64,000 bases of DNA from Cinnamomum chago (GCA_038049695.1 CP142456.1:69467922-69531921), one strand, 5' to 3'. Positions 46,023-58,291 are shown, counted from the first letter of the stretch. Notes: generated from the sequence alone by a model not told the origin. Numbers and translations are program-made.

Positions 46023-46570
46023 TGTTAGGAATGGAATTAGTGTTTTCTGATAATATCACAATAATGTCAGGATTCTTTTTGAAAATATCATCACTAATTC
46101 TGACGTTGATCACAAATCTAAATGTTTCATAAGAAAGATTAAGTGGTGATTCAGCATGATTTTGTGGCCACTCCAACTGCTAGAATAAGTGTTGGGTTTA
46201 TGTATCTTGAATTCCGGGTTAATCAGATTGGTTCATTGGGTTTGGCCTATGACTGGGTGTGTATTTTGGTAATTGTATCAGGGCTTCGTTGGGGGCCAAG
46301 AAAGTGGAGATTATATATTGATGTAATCTGTAATCTTAGACTCTATAAAAGAGTCAAAGTTAGAGTTAGAGTTAGAGTTAGAGCTCTCTCCCATGAGTAT
46401 CGGAGTCTTCCAAATCACGTGAAGCTTAATGGTGGAAAGTGTTCTTTATGGCGGACATAGGCGAGTTTACCGAACCACGTAAATATCCGTGTCTGATTTT
46501 CTCTATCTTGTGTGGTTTGATTGAACATTCGATCGTTGTGGTTCACGTTTTCGCATGCATGCTTACAACA
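46023..46570 (+). mobile_element. Copia-type LTR remnant (unit 2)
   Basis: TGTTAGGAATGG ... GCTTACAACA, 548 bp, followed by TGGTGTCAAGAG (46573-46584), a decayed primer-binding site. It has gagttagagttagagttaga repeats near 46363, expanded relative to unit 1. Open frames in it are not genes. Confidence 0.65.
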
Positions 46571-48008
46571 AGTGGTGTCAAGAGACCCAACAATAAGCAA
46601 ATCCCATTCATCCAATCTTCATTTCATGGCCTAATAGAAGAGAATCATGAGCAGGGTTTTTATGAATAGCTCTTGGTATGTCAACGTAAAATAATAATCC
46701 TTTATTTTATCTTATCACCATCATCATTATTGGTAGAAAGGGAAGATTCATTAAAGAAAAACAGAAGGGCACAAAAAACCTAGGGGTGTAACGGTTCGGT
46801 TAACCGTTTATTTTAGGAGAACCGTTACCTGAATCGTGAATTATGATTTTCAATTTAAAAAAACCAAAACCGTAACCGTTACTATATCCGGAAAAACCGT
46901 TAAAAACCGTAATTGAACTGTATCCGTAAAAAACTTTTAAAAATCGTTTTGTCAACTTTAAAACTGTGAAAAAAAATCGTACACTTACGTTTAGAATTAT
47001 ATACATATTTCATTTAGGCCTTTTTATGGCTTTTTAAATTTAGTATAACAGTTTATGACCCAATTAAAATGAGCTCCAAGTGAAAAACACATCTACCGAG
47101 TCTTGTTTTGAGCCAATAGCAAATATTGATATGATTCTCTCTCTCTCTCTCAAAAAAAAAAAAAAAAGGGTCTCAAGAAAAGAATGACAAAACCCAAGTG
47201 AAGCAAATTAGTCATAGGAAGTGATTATTGATTATTCCCCATGTTTTACGTTTGCAACAATTCACTGATCAGTTTGCTTAAATCATAAACACTGAATGGA
47301 AATTGTAGAAGAAATCAAGTGATCATTCATTTTGTTTAATAATCAAGTATGTACTTTTTTATATGCGGCCCTCTCATAATTTTATTTCTATATAGTGCCC
47401 CCTCGGGAAAAATTCTTGTGTCGATCCGCCCGGAGTAGAGATATAAAGGAGGAATTGGAATGTTGAATTGAAAACTGGACGTGCCGAAAGGGTTATAGGA
47501 CGACCGCCACAAAAACATGTTGGTCAATGGAGAAAGGAATGAACGTGGTACACGTACGAGACTTATGCAGCCGTAAAATTTTATCTGGACCATTCAAGTT
47601 CAATGCATGAAGCTCTCTGGACTTTGAACCATTCACCTACACGTGGTGAGAATAACTTCGCAGAGTCTAGCATGAAAACCTCACTGGAGATAGAAGTTGA
47701 AGAGAAGTAACAACTGAGGGAAGAAGAAGAGAAAGAGCTGAAATGGTTCTATCATCCAACTAACTTAAAAATCTTACAGAGAGCCATACTTGGATGTTAT
47801 CACAAAGGAGTTTACAACAGAAAATGTGCTGTTAAAACTGAATGAGGGAAAGTGAGGAATACATGTCTTTTCATTTAGAAACCGTTACACTAACGTAACT
47901 AATTTTAACTCACTCAGTGTCAGCTGAACAGAAACTGTTCTAGATGAGCAGGGCCATTAACTGACTCAACTGTCAGCTACCGTGTTCTTTATCAATAGTA
48001 TACATACG
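46571..48008. other. Spacer, no gene recognised
   Basis: Counterpart of 29735-31169, with the TAGGGGTGTAACGG hAT-like end at 46781 and AACCGTT repeats. No coding sequence. Confidence 0.5.
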
Positions 48009-48110
48009 ATGGATTCGGATGCGGAGATTCTAACACGCGGTAGGAGATTTACGTGCGTTCCGGCGATTGAGAAGCTCCGCGGATCTGTTCGCATTTTGTT
48101 TTTCCTATGA
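48009..48110 (+). CDS. Conserved small ORF, unknown (unit 2)
   Basis: 33 residues (MDSDAEILTRGRRFTC at the start), counterpart of 31170-31274. It has a single ATG and has lost the GTATGA donor-like end. Same caveats: evidence for translation is weak. Confidence 0.22.
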   Translation: MDSDAEILTRGRRFTCVPAIEKLRGSVRILFFL

Positions 48111-48831
48111 GATGGAATAATCCCAACCCTAGGGTCCCCTTATCGTATATAGTCAAGTTCCAAAGAGTCACACTTACTGGAGACTTCTTCACCAAGAAAC
48201 TCACATCCACTAATCCTATTGGGAGTCTTATTAGTGAGACCAGATCAAGTCTTACATTAAGTGAGATTGTATTCTCTGTTGGCATCTGCCCTACTTGATC
48301 TGACGTGGGACCCGTGGCACTCGGGCCACACGATTTCCTACAACATATGCTCACATGAAGTCCTGCACGTGAGGCCCACTTAGATGCCTATTTATTAGTG
48401 GGAGTGGGGTTCTTGGAAAGGTCTCTTGATAAGGGTCAAGATCAGTCCAACCGAATCATCCTAGCCCTCGATTTAATAGCTTTAAAGTTTAGTGGTCTTT
48501 TCACCCATAGATTTCTTGGAGGTTGAATCCAGTGGAAGATAAGAGTGTGAAAGGGCCTACACTGATCAAGGAAGGGTCCAAGTGAGATCCTCATAGCTGG
48601 ATTGTATATGATGTTGCTCGTAAGAAAACATTTCTCTGGCATTCTTTGTTACCAGGAAATTTGCTTCTATGCAAGAAAAAGTAATGTACTATACAAAAAA
48701 TTTGTAATGTGAAAATTATGTCAATGAATCATTTGCGTTACATGAGGATGCCCTTAGTGACGAAAGTCTAGATTTTTCTAGCCAACACTGAGATGATGGA
48801 ATACGGCTTTTATGATGATGGTGGGAGCTGA
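48111..48831. other. Spacer, no gene recognised
   Basis: Counterpart of 31275-31996, close to units 1 and 3. No coding sequence. Confidence 0.5.
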
Positions 48832-48834
48832 TGT

Positions 48835-49044
48835 CACTACACCAAAAATAGGAAATTGGAACGCTTTAGGAACGGTTTAACGGATTAGGAACGCTTTTCC
48901 GTTCCAAAAGCGTTCCAATTTGGTACCAACCGTTCCTAATCCATTAATCCGTTCCAAAAACAGGAAATTGGAACACTTTAACGGATTAGGAACGGAAGGA
49001 TTAGGAACGCTTTTCCGTTCCAATTTCCTGTTTTTGGTGTTGTG
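48835..49044. mobile_element. CACTA-type MITE, only in unit 2
   Basis: 210 bp with ends CACTACACCAAAAATAGG and CCTGTTTTTGGTGTTGTG, flanked by tgt on both sides (48832-48834, 49045-49047). Unit 1 at 31998-32010 has the empty site with one tgt. The interior is built of ggaacg/cgttcc inverted motifs. CACTA termini with a 3-bp duplication place it in En/Spm. Confidence 0.92.
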
Positions 49045-49243
49045 TGTTGTTTTATAGTTACAATTTTGGCAAGTACGGATCCACTAATGCCACACAGGTT
49101 GTGTTTAAGATTTGGCCAGGTTGGTCACTTGTAAAATATGTGGTAAAAATACATAATTGCAAATATGTTTTACAAAGGAGCCTAAGTTCTAAATCCAAGT
49201 ATTAGAAGTTAAGGCCTCAACCTAGACCAAGTTGGGCTGGCTT

Positions 49244-50862
49244 AAGCCTTTTTTTTTGCTGAATAGTATTGTATTAAGAGAAAAAAAGAAAGGAAACAGA
49301 GGCAAAAGCCCTACAGGAGCTCAGAGAGCAAAACAAGAGAGAGAGCCCAGCAGCCAAAGCTCAAAGAGCAACAACAGGGGAAGCAGCAAAAGGACAGAGA
49401 GGCCAACATCCAAACCACAGAACAAAATTAAGAACTGGAAAATAAAAGATTACAAAAAGTCTTCAAAGGTCTTCCAGAGTAAGGTTTGGAAATCCGCCTG
49501 AGAGAGACAGAGAGGAGATCCTTCAGGGAGAGGATGACCTTCACCTGGGATGCACTACTGTTGGTAAAAATGGCTTCATTCCTGCAATTCCATATGGCAA
49601 AAGCAGAGGAGAAGAAAATAGCAGCAACACCTTTTAATGCTAAATTGTCACTGCCATTGGAAAGGGCCTGCCAGATCTTGGAGGGGAGGAGAGGCCCGGC
49701 AACGACAGCTCCTGCAGAGGAGAGGACCCAGTTCCAGATGCCAGAGGAAAAAGAACAGAGAAAAAGAAGATGGAGAGTGGACTCCTGCTCTTGGGAGCAA
49801 AGGCTGCATCTGGAGGCCAAACTGATACCATGCTGTTGGAGCCAAAGTTGAGAGGGAGTTTTATCATGAAGGAGTCTCCAAGCAAAGAAAGAGACTCTTG
49901 GCTGGTGAATGAAGTTCCAAACCAGAGGGGCCCAGCTCAACCAGTAGACTGAAGAATTTCTTGATCTGACAAGATGCCAAGCTTCCTGGATGGAGAGGAC
50001 ATGATCTTCATGGGAGCTCCAAAGCAGAGAGTCTTTGGAGAGAGGATCTAGGGAGAGGAGCTGGACTCCTTCCTGCAGGGAGGCAGCCACGGCACTAGGG
50101 ATATCCGGGGGAACCAGCCAGTGATCTTCAACCCAGAGAGAGTGAAGCTTCTGATGCAGGGGGAACTGAATGGAAGGAAATTGAGAAGCCAGACTGCCAG
50201 CTTGCATCCAGGAATCATGCCAGAGGTCAACCAATCTGCCATTCCCAATTTTCCAAGAACTGCCAGATTGAATTAGGTGACCAAAGGATCTGATTCTTCT
50301 CCAGATACATGAACCAACTTTGGAAGAGGAGGAATGCCAGAGAGAGGAACGAGGAAAATATCTGCCAACCATCCAATTTGCCCACAAGGAATTTGACGTG
50401 CAGGCAGTCCAGGCCAGCTTGATGAAGGAAGCAGCACTATGCTCTTGGATGCGTCTAATCCCCAGACCACCTTCATAGGAAGGGAGAGTGACAGTATCCC
50501 AATTTACCTGGCTTCTTCTCTGCCTGAGGATCCCCCCGGACCAGAGAAAGTTTCTCATGATGGATTCCATGTTGGAGGAGATCGACTTGGGGATGGGCAG
50601 AATCATGGCAATGTGGATAGGCAGACTGCTGAGCACATGCCTAACCAGAATTCTACGGCCAGCAATGGAAAGCAGCTTAGCTTTCCATCCCGAGAGCTTT
50701 CCAAGAAATCTGTCCAGAAGAGGGGTGAAGTGCTGTCTTCTTGGGACTCCAATAATGAGAGGGGCTCCGAGGTAGGAAGATTGGAGAGGACGATCTTGAA
50801 TATTCGTGATATCTGCGATTTGTCTTCTCCTTCTGTGGTTGCATTTTCCAATGAAAAGCCTT
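49244..50862 (-). mobile_element. L1-type LINE, 5'-truncated, copy 2
   Basis: Element 49251-50855 lies between aagcctt at 49244-49250 and 50856-50862. Unit 1 (32197-32203) has the empty site. It matches the 3' 1.6 kb of the L1 at 42745 at a constant offset of 6,503 bases, with only about four substitutions seen and no indels. It is truncated about 560 bp earlier than copy 1. Confidence 0.94.
49428..50855 (-). pseudogene. L1 ORF2 C-terminal fragment without the catalytic YADD
   Basis: Open from the truncated end to the stop at 49428; first ATG at 50636. It contains the post-palm RT region, the thumb, zf-RVT (VSFFAWRLLHDKTPSQ, RCSLCSQEQEST) and the C-terminal FAIWNCRNEAIF. It lacks the YADD segment present in copy 1, so no RT activity is possible. 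Confidence 0.92.
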
Positions 50863-51251
50863 GAACTGCATGTGGGGAGATTGGATCTTTGAGTCCCTCA
50901 CTCCAAAAAAAATAAATTAAATCCTGAGTTCCAAGCATTGGAACTTCACAATGGGTTCCACTTTTTGAGAAAAATTCAAACCGCTCAAAATAATGCTTTT
51001 ATCATATATAAGATGTCCTTTATCAATAGGGGAGGAACCTGCCATATGATTAACCATGTGATGAATAACATGACTAATATCATTTGATGGAGATAAATAT
51101 GATTAGTAATGCATAAGGCTATGTTAATCACATAGTTGTCCATTCCATTTCGATCGTCATTTTGGTTTAGCCTCCAAAATGGAATATTTTGGAATTTCGG
51201 CAAAACTTTTTGTAATAATAAAAATTTATATATTTATATATATATATATCT

Positions 51252-51289
<38 letters not shown>
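50863..51289. other. Spacer with (GT)n tract
   Basis: Counterpart of 32204-32600. It ends in (TA)n and (GT)n tracts (51235-51288), where homology to unit 1 breaks off. No gene. Confidence 0.55.
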
Positions 51290-51292
<3 letters not shown>

Positions 51293-52106
51293 TAAAAATT
51301 ACGCATGTTTCTTGATATGGACACTGACAAAAAACTAAAAAGAAATTAGTGAGGATTGTGCAACAAAACAAAATGGACCGGAATAACCTGGGATCCAAAC
51401 TGACTTTTTTTTGCCCCCATTTCGTTTCGGCTGAAGGACCAGAATGAAAGACTCCGGTCATTCCGGCCGAAACGAAATAGAATTGATTACTATGGTTAAT
51501 CATGCTGTGCATCATATGGTCAATCGTAGAGTCGAGCCAACTCTAATTAGAGTAAAATTAATTTGGAGACGTCCCAAATACGGTGGGGTATTCATTTTGA
51601 GTGACTCGAATTTTTAATAGGTGACTCAGAGTTCTACTCCTTTAACTCTAGAATTTTTAATGGGTGTCCATAACTAGCAAGTGAATTTGTCTTTTACAAA
51701 ATATTAAAAATGATATTTTGTGAAAACTAAATACACATTTGATGACCATTTCTTAGGTTCTATCATTGGGACAAAGAAATCCTAAGATATTACATAAAAG
51801 TCATAACATCATGGGATAGTCCCATCATATCATGGGATTTATCAATCTCTGTGACATACACTATTCCCCTTATATCATAGGATTTGGGGCAATAAATAAA
51901 TAAATATTTAATAGAGTCAGGAGACTTTTGTGACATTATCTAACTTTTGGTCATAAAATTGGAAAACACATATATATATTTAAGGATGACTAATATGTCA
52001 AAACCCCTTTTTTTTTTTTCTTTTTGAGTCTGGGTTAAGGCCATTTATATATCCTAATTTAGCTCGTCTCACCGTGTGACCCACTTGCAAAAGTTCAAAA
52101 TTCAAT
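51290..52106. other. Replacement block in unit 2
   Basis: No match to unit 1, whose second peptide gene, hairpin MITE and L1 tail are missing here. It holds an inverted pair ttccgg..gaaacgaaat near 51415-51480. No coding sequence. Confidence 0.5.
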
Positions 52107-52279
52107 CCAGGGAAAACCCGAGGTGGCAAGGCAGGTCCCTATTCCGTGTGTTTGCAGTCAAACTTTGAACCCATCCCAGTTCCTTTTAACCCTACAATGG
52201 GGTGAGGCAATCGTCAAAAGTCTCGTCAAACAGCATCAGAAACTCTCCAACACCTAACACAACCTCTATATATTCAATT
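52107..52279 (+). promoter_or_regulatory. Orphan peptide-gene promoter
   Basis: Diverged copy of the block before the peptide genes: agttccttttaaccctacaa, gtgaggcaa, gtctcgtcaaacagcatcag, ccaacacctaacac, and a TATATAT box at 52267-52273 in the right order. Immediately after it, a run of 16 G (52280-52295) joins unrelated hAT interior. No leader, signal peptide or peptide codons follow, so a fifth family member lost its gene body here. Confidence 0.65.
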
Positions 52280-52295
52280 GGGGGGGGGGGGGGGG

Positions 52296-53346
52296 AGTAG
52301 AAATGGAGAATTTTTTAAGATCCTCATTCTTCTAAAAATCCCCATTTTCGAAATGGGTTCTCTTGATCCATAAAATATTTTTAAGAAATGGGTTCTTTTG
52401 ATGAGTTGGATTTGATTTCAACGAAAAAAGAGCAAACATTGAAATTAGAGACAAGGAGGAAAGATATAATGGGGGATTTGTCTAGAAATTCTTATTATTG
52501 AAATGGGTTCTCTTGATGGAGTTGGATTTGATTTCAACGAAAAAAGAGCAAATATTCAAATTAGAGATAGGGAGGAAAGATGCATCTAATATGTCATCAT
52601 TGATTTTAAGATACCGATGCATGTTATTGATTGTTAGCTAATTTTATTTAATTTTGATGCAATATTTGGTTGAAATTTACATTATGGTTTTAGGAAGGAG
52701 TTTTTGGGAGTAGTTTTGGTTTTGATTCGAATAAACAAATTAATGAATGAAGATCAAATGATATTTTAGCTCAAAGTTTGTTTCCAATAAAATTTCCCAA
52801 ACAATAATAGGCCAAATCCATGAAATACTTTAGTTATTATTTTCAACAGCTAACATGGGTTTTTTCAACAAACTTTTTCAAAATTCTACAAAAAGTAGAC
52901 TTTTCGAAATGCCCAGTCTCCAATTTTTCTAGAAGGCAAATTAGAGACTTGATTAAAAAAATGACAAGAATAGAAATATATTGTACTTTGGCACCTCTTG
53001 CGATAGAATTGCTACACATACAATTTGACTAATAAAGAAAAAAGTATTAAATTTAGTTTTATTCTAGTGTAGATGGTAATTAACAAATGGGGTTACATCA
53101 TCTAGGAATTTCCAACCTCAAAGTTCGCATTGCTTTAAATTTGAAGGAAATTTCCACTTCTCACTTTTTCCTACTACTAAACAAATCCTAAATTTCCTTG
53201 GGATAGCTCTTGTTCCACAAGAATGAATACAAATATATAATTAACTTGTTTTCTCTTTTGCCATTTACAATGTGGATAAGATAATGATTTGACTTTTTAG
53301 TCAACCATCGACAGCACTCTCAAATGAAAATCCTGGGTCCGCTACT
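52296..53346. mobile_element. Right part of the old hAT-like element (unit 2)
   Basis: Matches 34510-35595 including the terminal GGGTCCGCTACTG and the following gcatcaca. The left end is missing at the G-run junction. Confidence 0.7.
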
Positions 53347-54829
53347 GGCATCACATATCAAATTGAAAGCCACATAGATCAAGTAGGCTATGATTCATCA
53401 GTGGGCCTCAAATCTCAGCAACTTGGATCTACTAGGACTGACCGTTAATTTCCACCTTTTATCTTCACCCATTTTGGGGCCATCTGTCATGAAAATCAAG
53501 GCTGGGCTCTACTAATGTGTTAAAAAAAAAAAACTAAAAGGATAGGAAATGATAGTGGAATAACATGAAGTGGCACTTTTTCAATATCATTTTAAAAATT
53601 CTACAATCAATCTAACCACGTCACACAATAATATGAAAATTGTTAATATAAAAAGGGGAAAAAATGAACTTGGATAAAATAAATAAATAAAAAAAAAAAA
53701 AAAAGGAAAAGGAAAAAGGTAACAACAAATCAATTTTCAGTGGGCCCAACATATTGATAGGAAAACCACAGAGATTAAGTAGGCATATAATCCATTAGTT
53801 GACCTTCCCTATTACCTTAATATATAAATTGCGTGAAAGAGAAAAAAAAAAAAAATTTGAAGGGGTTGGTGTGGTTGGGGTTAGCCCAAGACTGTCTTTA
53901 GCTTTAGTTTTGGGGACCGTTGGCCGGGCTTAAGTGTTTGTACTGGCCTGGCCTGATGACTAACATCTGCCATTAAAAAGTGCACTCCCACCATCACCTA
54001 CCATTTAACACAAGGGGAATAATTTTTTCAAATTGGCTGGCTGTGACCGGATCGAGGTCTGGAATGTTTGCCCAGTAAATGAATAGAACGAAACTGCATG
54101 CTAAAACAATGTATGTGCCATTCTTTTAATGCCAAAGATGTCTAATTAGGGCTGTCAATTGCAAGGCATGACTTCATAAACGGGCCCTAATTTTGAACTG
54201 ATTGGGAGGTTAGGCCTCTACAAATTATTAGTTCCATTAAGCATGGGACCATCCCATCGATATCGCTAGGTCCAATATATTTTCAATTCTAATAAGCCCT
54301 GGGACCATCCCAATAGATATCGCTCGGTCCAATAATGACAATGAGCACCTTTCAACTTCGCTATTTTCTCTTTTCAACAGCATAAAAATTAATATGTATT
54401 ACAGCTTTTTTAAAATATAAAAAATTGATGATTTTAATGGAAGAAGTAATATTGCTAAAGAGTTGGGCTTTCTACCAATTGTTTGGAAAATATAGCACTT
54501 ATTAGGTAGACTGTGCGGGTCAAGCATTGTCCTTTCCATCACTTAATCCAAGCCCGACCCAAAAACTAATGGGGCCCTAGCTTGCCCGCCCATGTACACC
54601 CCTACAAATGAGGAGCTGTACGTCCATGTGGTTGTACCAAAAAATTTTGTGGGACCCTCTTGGGGCGCTCCATAACCACTAAGAGGTCTCTGCATCGAAG
54701 TCCACCAATGTGTCGGGACACCAGGCTATTCTTGCCCGACGAACCCAATGAGTGGAAACAAGGGGAGGCCACCACCTCGTGGGCCTTGAAGAGACCTTGA
54801 ATACCCCCAGTTAGCAAAGAAAAAAAGAT
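53347..54829. other. Spacer, no gene recognised; hAT empty site
   Basis: Counterpart of 35604-37639 without the 570-bp hAT (empty catttaac near 54003-54010). No coding sequence. Confidence 0.55.
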
Positions 54830-54899
54830 CCAATTATTTTATTAATACAAAATAAAGGAAACGAGAAATCTCTTTCTTTATTATAGGACTACTAATTAA

Positions 54900-54931
<32 letters not shown>

Positions 54932-55413
54932 GGGGGGGGGGGGGGGGGGGGGATGGGGTTTGTTGATTACAAAAGGAAACCACAAAAGAAAGAGAAGCAA
55001 AGCACTATCTTATAGGATGATAGGGCTGATTATATAATAGAAAAAAAATAGTGTAAAGTAGGGCTAATAAAAGAGATAGACATTTTCCTCAGAGTAGCAG
55101 AAGCATTCATCAAGAAGAAATTAACAGTTGACATAAGAGAAGGAGACTTACTGTTGAAGACAGCCTGGTTCCTAATCTTCCAAATGCTTAAGTCGGTAAT
55201 GATAAAGAGGGCTCCTAAGCCCTTCTTGGCTTTATCGCAAGAGTTGGCTGAGAAGGTGTCCCACTTGGAGGAGACAGAGCTGTAAGGGTAGTTTGAATTT
55301 GAATTAGATGTGATGAGATGAGATAAATTTGAAGAGGTGCAGGTGCAGTGGCACGCATGAAAGCTAACGCCGCACTTTTTTTCAGCTTGAGGGGTGATGA
55401 CGTGGCAAAACAA
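54830..55413 (-). pseudogene. Old L1 LINE 3' remnant (unit 2)
   Basis: Counterpart of 37640-38206 (minus-strand frame 55030-55413: KWDTFSANSC, LSIWKIRNQAVFNSKSP). The tract in its 3' UTR is (GT)n-(G)n at 54901-54952 instead of (GGGGC)n. Confidence 0.7.
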
Positions 55414-57363
55414 ATCCTATTGCTTTAATATATAATATTTGGAAAATTCTAAGAAAATGCCCCACTTTAAAACACCCCCCTTTTAAAATGTGTGTATCCT
55501 TCCCTCACCATATGGTGAGAGACAAATTCAATGAGGGCGACTTAGGGACCCATTGATCATGAGACTTGTGGGGAGATAGAAAGATACATCTTGGATGGGG
55601 TCATATATCAAGTTTAGGGTCAATCACATGCCTCCAACCTCTTCATCCATGGCCCACAAACTTAACGACTTTATATTAAAACCACTCATATGGAAAGATT
55701 AAACACTCATCAAGACATCGGTAGAGCATCCTTTCTAGAGATAATCAAAGGATGGTCATAATTTAGTGTAATTTGAGGGTTTTGGAGCATGCACATTCCT
55801 TTCACTTTGCCTTTATTACTTGAAGCAAGTGAAAAACACAAAAAAAGGTCCATGCCTAATAGAGATGAGTCCATATCGGTCTGGCTCAAGCGAGATTCCG
55901 ACTATGGGAGAATTTATCTTTTTTCAGCTCTGGCCAGCTCTAGCCCTTGAGGGCAGGGCAAGGCCAAGAAATTGTAGGCCTGTCTAGGGCAATAAGGGCT
56001 TGTGGTTGACCTAGGACCGAGCCCGGTCCTTCGACAGCCCCATCTTCAAAACATAAAGCTTATGAGTGGAAGGTAAATTCGAAGAGACGTTGAGGAAGAG
56101 GAAGAGACTTTTTTTTTCATTTGTCATTGCAAAGATGCAAGAGAACATGGAGAGGAGTGGAGGGAACGGTTGCACAAACGGATTTCGGAATGGACAAAAT
56201 AAATTGGCCGGGTCAAAGTGAATCTGTGCTGATTTCTAAATTGAAATCAGGAAAAAGACTTGAATTTGGAAGGGCTGACTTTTATCATTACAATTCTCAC
56301 GACAAATGAAAGGTATCAACTCTTCCATGTTGATAGCCTAGCTTCAAACCGTTCAATCACTGTGTTCCTTCGAGACTTCGAAAGTTTCTCAAAACAAGGG
56401 GGGAGACAAATATGTAAAAGATAGATTTTTATTTCGACATCTAAACAGAGCAGGTTGGACCCAAGGGCTGAATTGCCCCCACCCATACATGAAAAAAAGT
56501 TAAAATTATTAAGAGCCCCCAATAGATTCTGAAAATCAAATTGTGTTATGACCCTTTGCTCATTTCCCAATATATCTTTTACATAAAGCGCCCCCCCTGC
56601 CCCGTTTGAACTTCTTGGGTCCGCCCTTGAAACAGGGGTAATGGATTTTGGAGAGAACAAGCAATGTGTGTGTATTTTGCGGGAGTAGAGAGAAAGACTA
56701 AAAGAAAAAAAAAGAAAAAACCATCATAAGGGTATTTTTGTCATTTTTTCAGAAGTTTTGTTTTGTTTTTTATTTTTATTTTTATGAAAAGGACTTGGTT
56801 GAAGGAAATATGAAAAGCTTTTATATTCTTTTGACATATTCAAATCTTCATATACTTTTTGACAATCAGCCAACGGTCTTATACTTTTTTGAAATTACCC
56901 CTAGAAATTAATTGTGATGAAAATGCTTTTCTCTTTCCTTCATTTCAACAGGACAGATTCAGTTCAGTATACTATCAATTTTATGGTGCATATGGAGTAA
57001 GCTACCAATGTATCGTAATCTAATGATTTAGAAACAAAATGATACATTTGCTTGGTGGGCATAAGTCTACAAATAAGGAGACTCTCTCTATCCAGGGGTA
57101 TATATCTGCACAGTCGTCGTTGAATTCAGCTTGAACAGTCTGGATTATCTCCATATGAGCCCAACGATGGAAATCAAGACATGTGTTACTCGGGTCCCAC
57201 GTAATATTTGTGATGAGATCCGAACTCATGTTTGAAGAGTCTACTTACTCGGATGCATATTGCCCCTGTGAAAAACTTGAGAGCTTGAGTCACATTGGTC
57301 TCATCAGTTTGGGGGATTGAGTATATGTACTTATATTTTGTAGAGCATTGTTTATTTACATTC
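55414..57363. other. End of unit 2 and unique junction DNA
   Basis: Unit 2 homology ends near 56112. Positions 56113-57363 have no counterpart elsewhere in the window. A gggtccgccctt motif near 56617 resembles hAT-type ends, but no partner was found. No gene. Confidence 0.5.
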
Positions 57364-58020
57364 GGGCAAATTTCTGTACGGTCACCTATAGTACTTCATA
57401 TCCGTCCCCTGTTACCGAAGTTCAACATTTTACCCAGACGTTCTCCGTACAGCCCGTACCGCCGTAAATAGGAAAACTCAAAAAGAGAAGCTGGAAAAAC
57501 GAATTCCACTTTAAGTAAATAAATAATAACTAAAAAAATTGATGATATAAAATATTGTTAAAAAGTGTCCTAATTATAGGTACTAAGTTTCGATTTTTAT
57601 TTATTCTTTTTCATTTTTCTTCTGATATTATTGTGATATTCTTGCTTTATTTTTTTAATTTCAAGAATATTTCAAATTTGCAATAACAGTATTAAAAAAG
57701 CATCATCCCAATGAGCTCAATCAATGGCATGGCAGAAGGTGAGAATTGATATTGCAGACTTTCAGGTAGGCCTACGTGGGTTCTATTGATCATCCATGAC
57801 TCCATGGATTGGTCATTCGCCTCTCTTAGAAAATATTTCATTCCCCAGCAGTCCACAAATTTTCAATCTACCATATCAACTTTGACAATGAGAATAGGCG
57901 CCAATCTACCATTTCGACTTTGACAATGAGAGGCCAACATGTAAAAAACACCCTCTTTGGACTTTGTTGAGATCCTTTTTTGGTTTGCATAAAGGGATGT
58001 AGACCAACATGTACTTGACC
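57364..58020. repeat. Fourth, older partial copy of the duplicated unit
   Basis: 57364-57463 repeats 38905-39003. It joins directly to 57463-58020, a diverged copy of 27852-28560 that lacks both the LINE fragment (empty site near 57870) and the L1. The right junction (about 58021-58035) lies at aatattcaaaagcc, shared with 25993. Confidence 0.8.
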
Positions 58021-58074
58021 AACATGTAGACCAATATTCAAAAGCCAGGAAAAACCAAGGAAGTTACCTAGTCC

Positions 58075-58259
58075 CAGACTCAGGAACCGACTCCTTTTCC
58101 CTTAAACCCAACAACGGGACAAGGCAAGTCTCCTGAAACCGAACAAATCCTAAACTCCACCAGCACCTAACACGTACAACCGCTATATATACAACAACAA
58201 ACTCCACCTTTCCTTCACAGCTCATACTTCCATCTCTTTAGTACTCCACAAGAAGATCT

Positions 58260-58291
<32 letters not shown>

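Larger units (their letters stand above)
39927..56112. repeat. Segmental duplication unit 2
   Basis: Homologous to 25188-38897, enlarged by two L1 copies and a CACTA MITE. It lacks the second peptide gene and the 36254 hAT. A foreign block at about 51290-52279 replaces 32590-34500 of unit 1. The peptide gene is frameshifted. Confidence 0.9.

Noticed and set aside
43936-50864. Plus-strand frames of 95-156 codons within the L1 copies (for example 43936-44406, 50439-50864)
   Set aside because: Antisense shadows of the L1 ORF2 frame.
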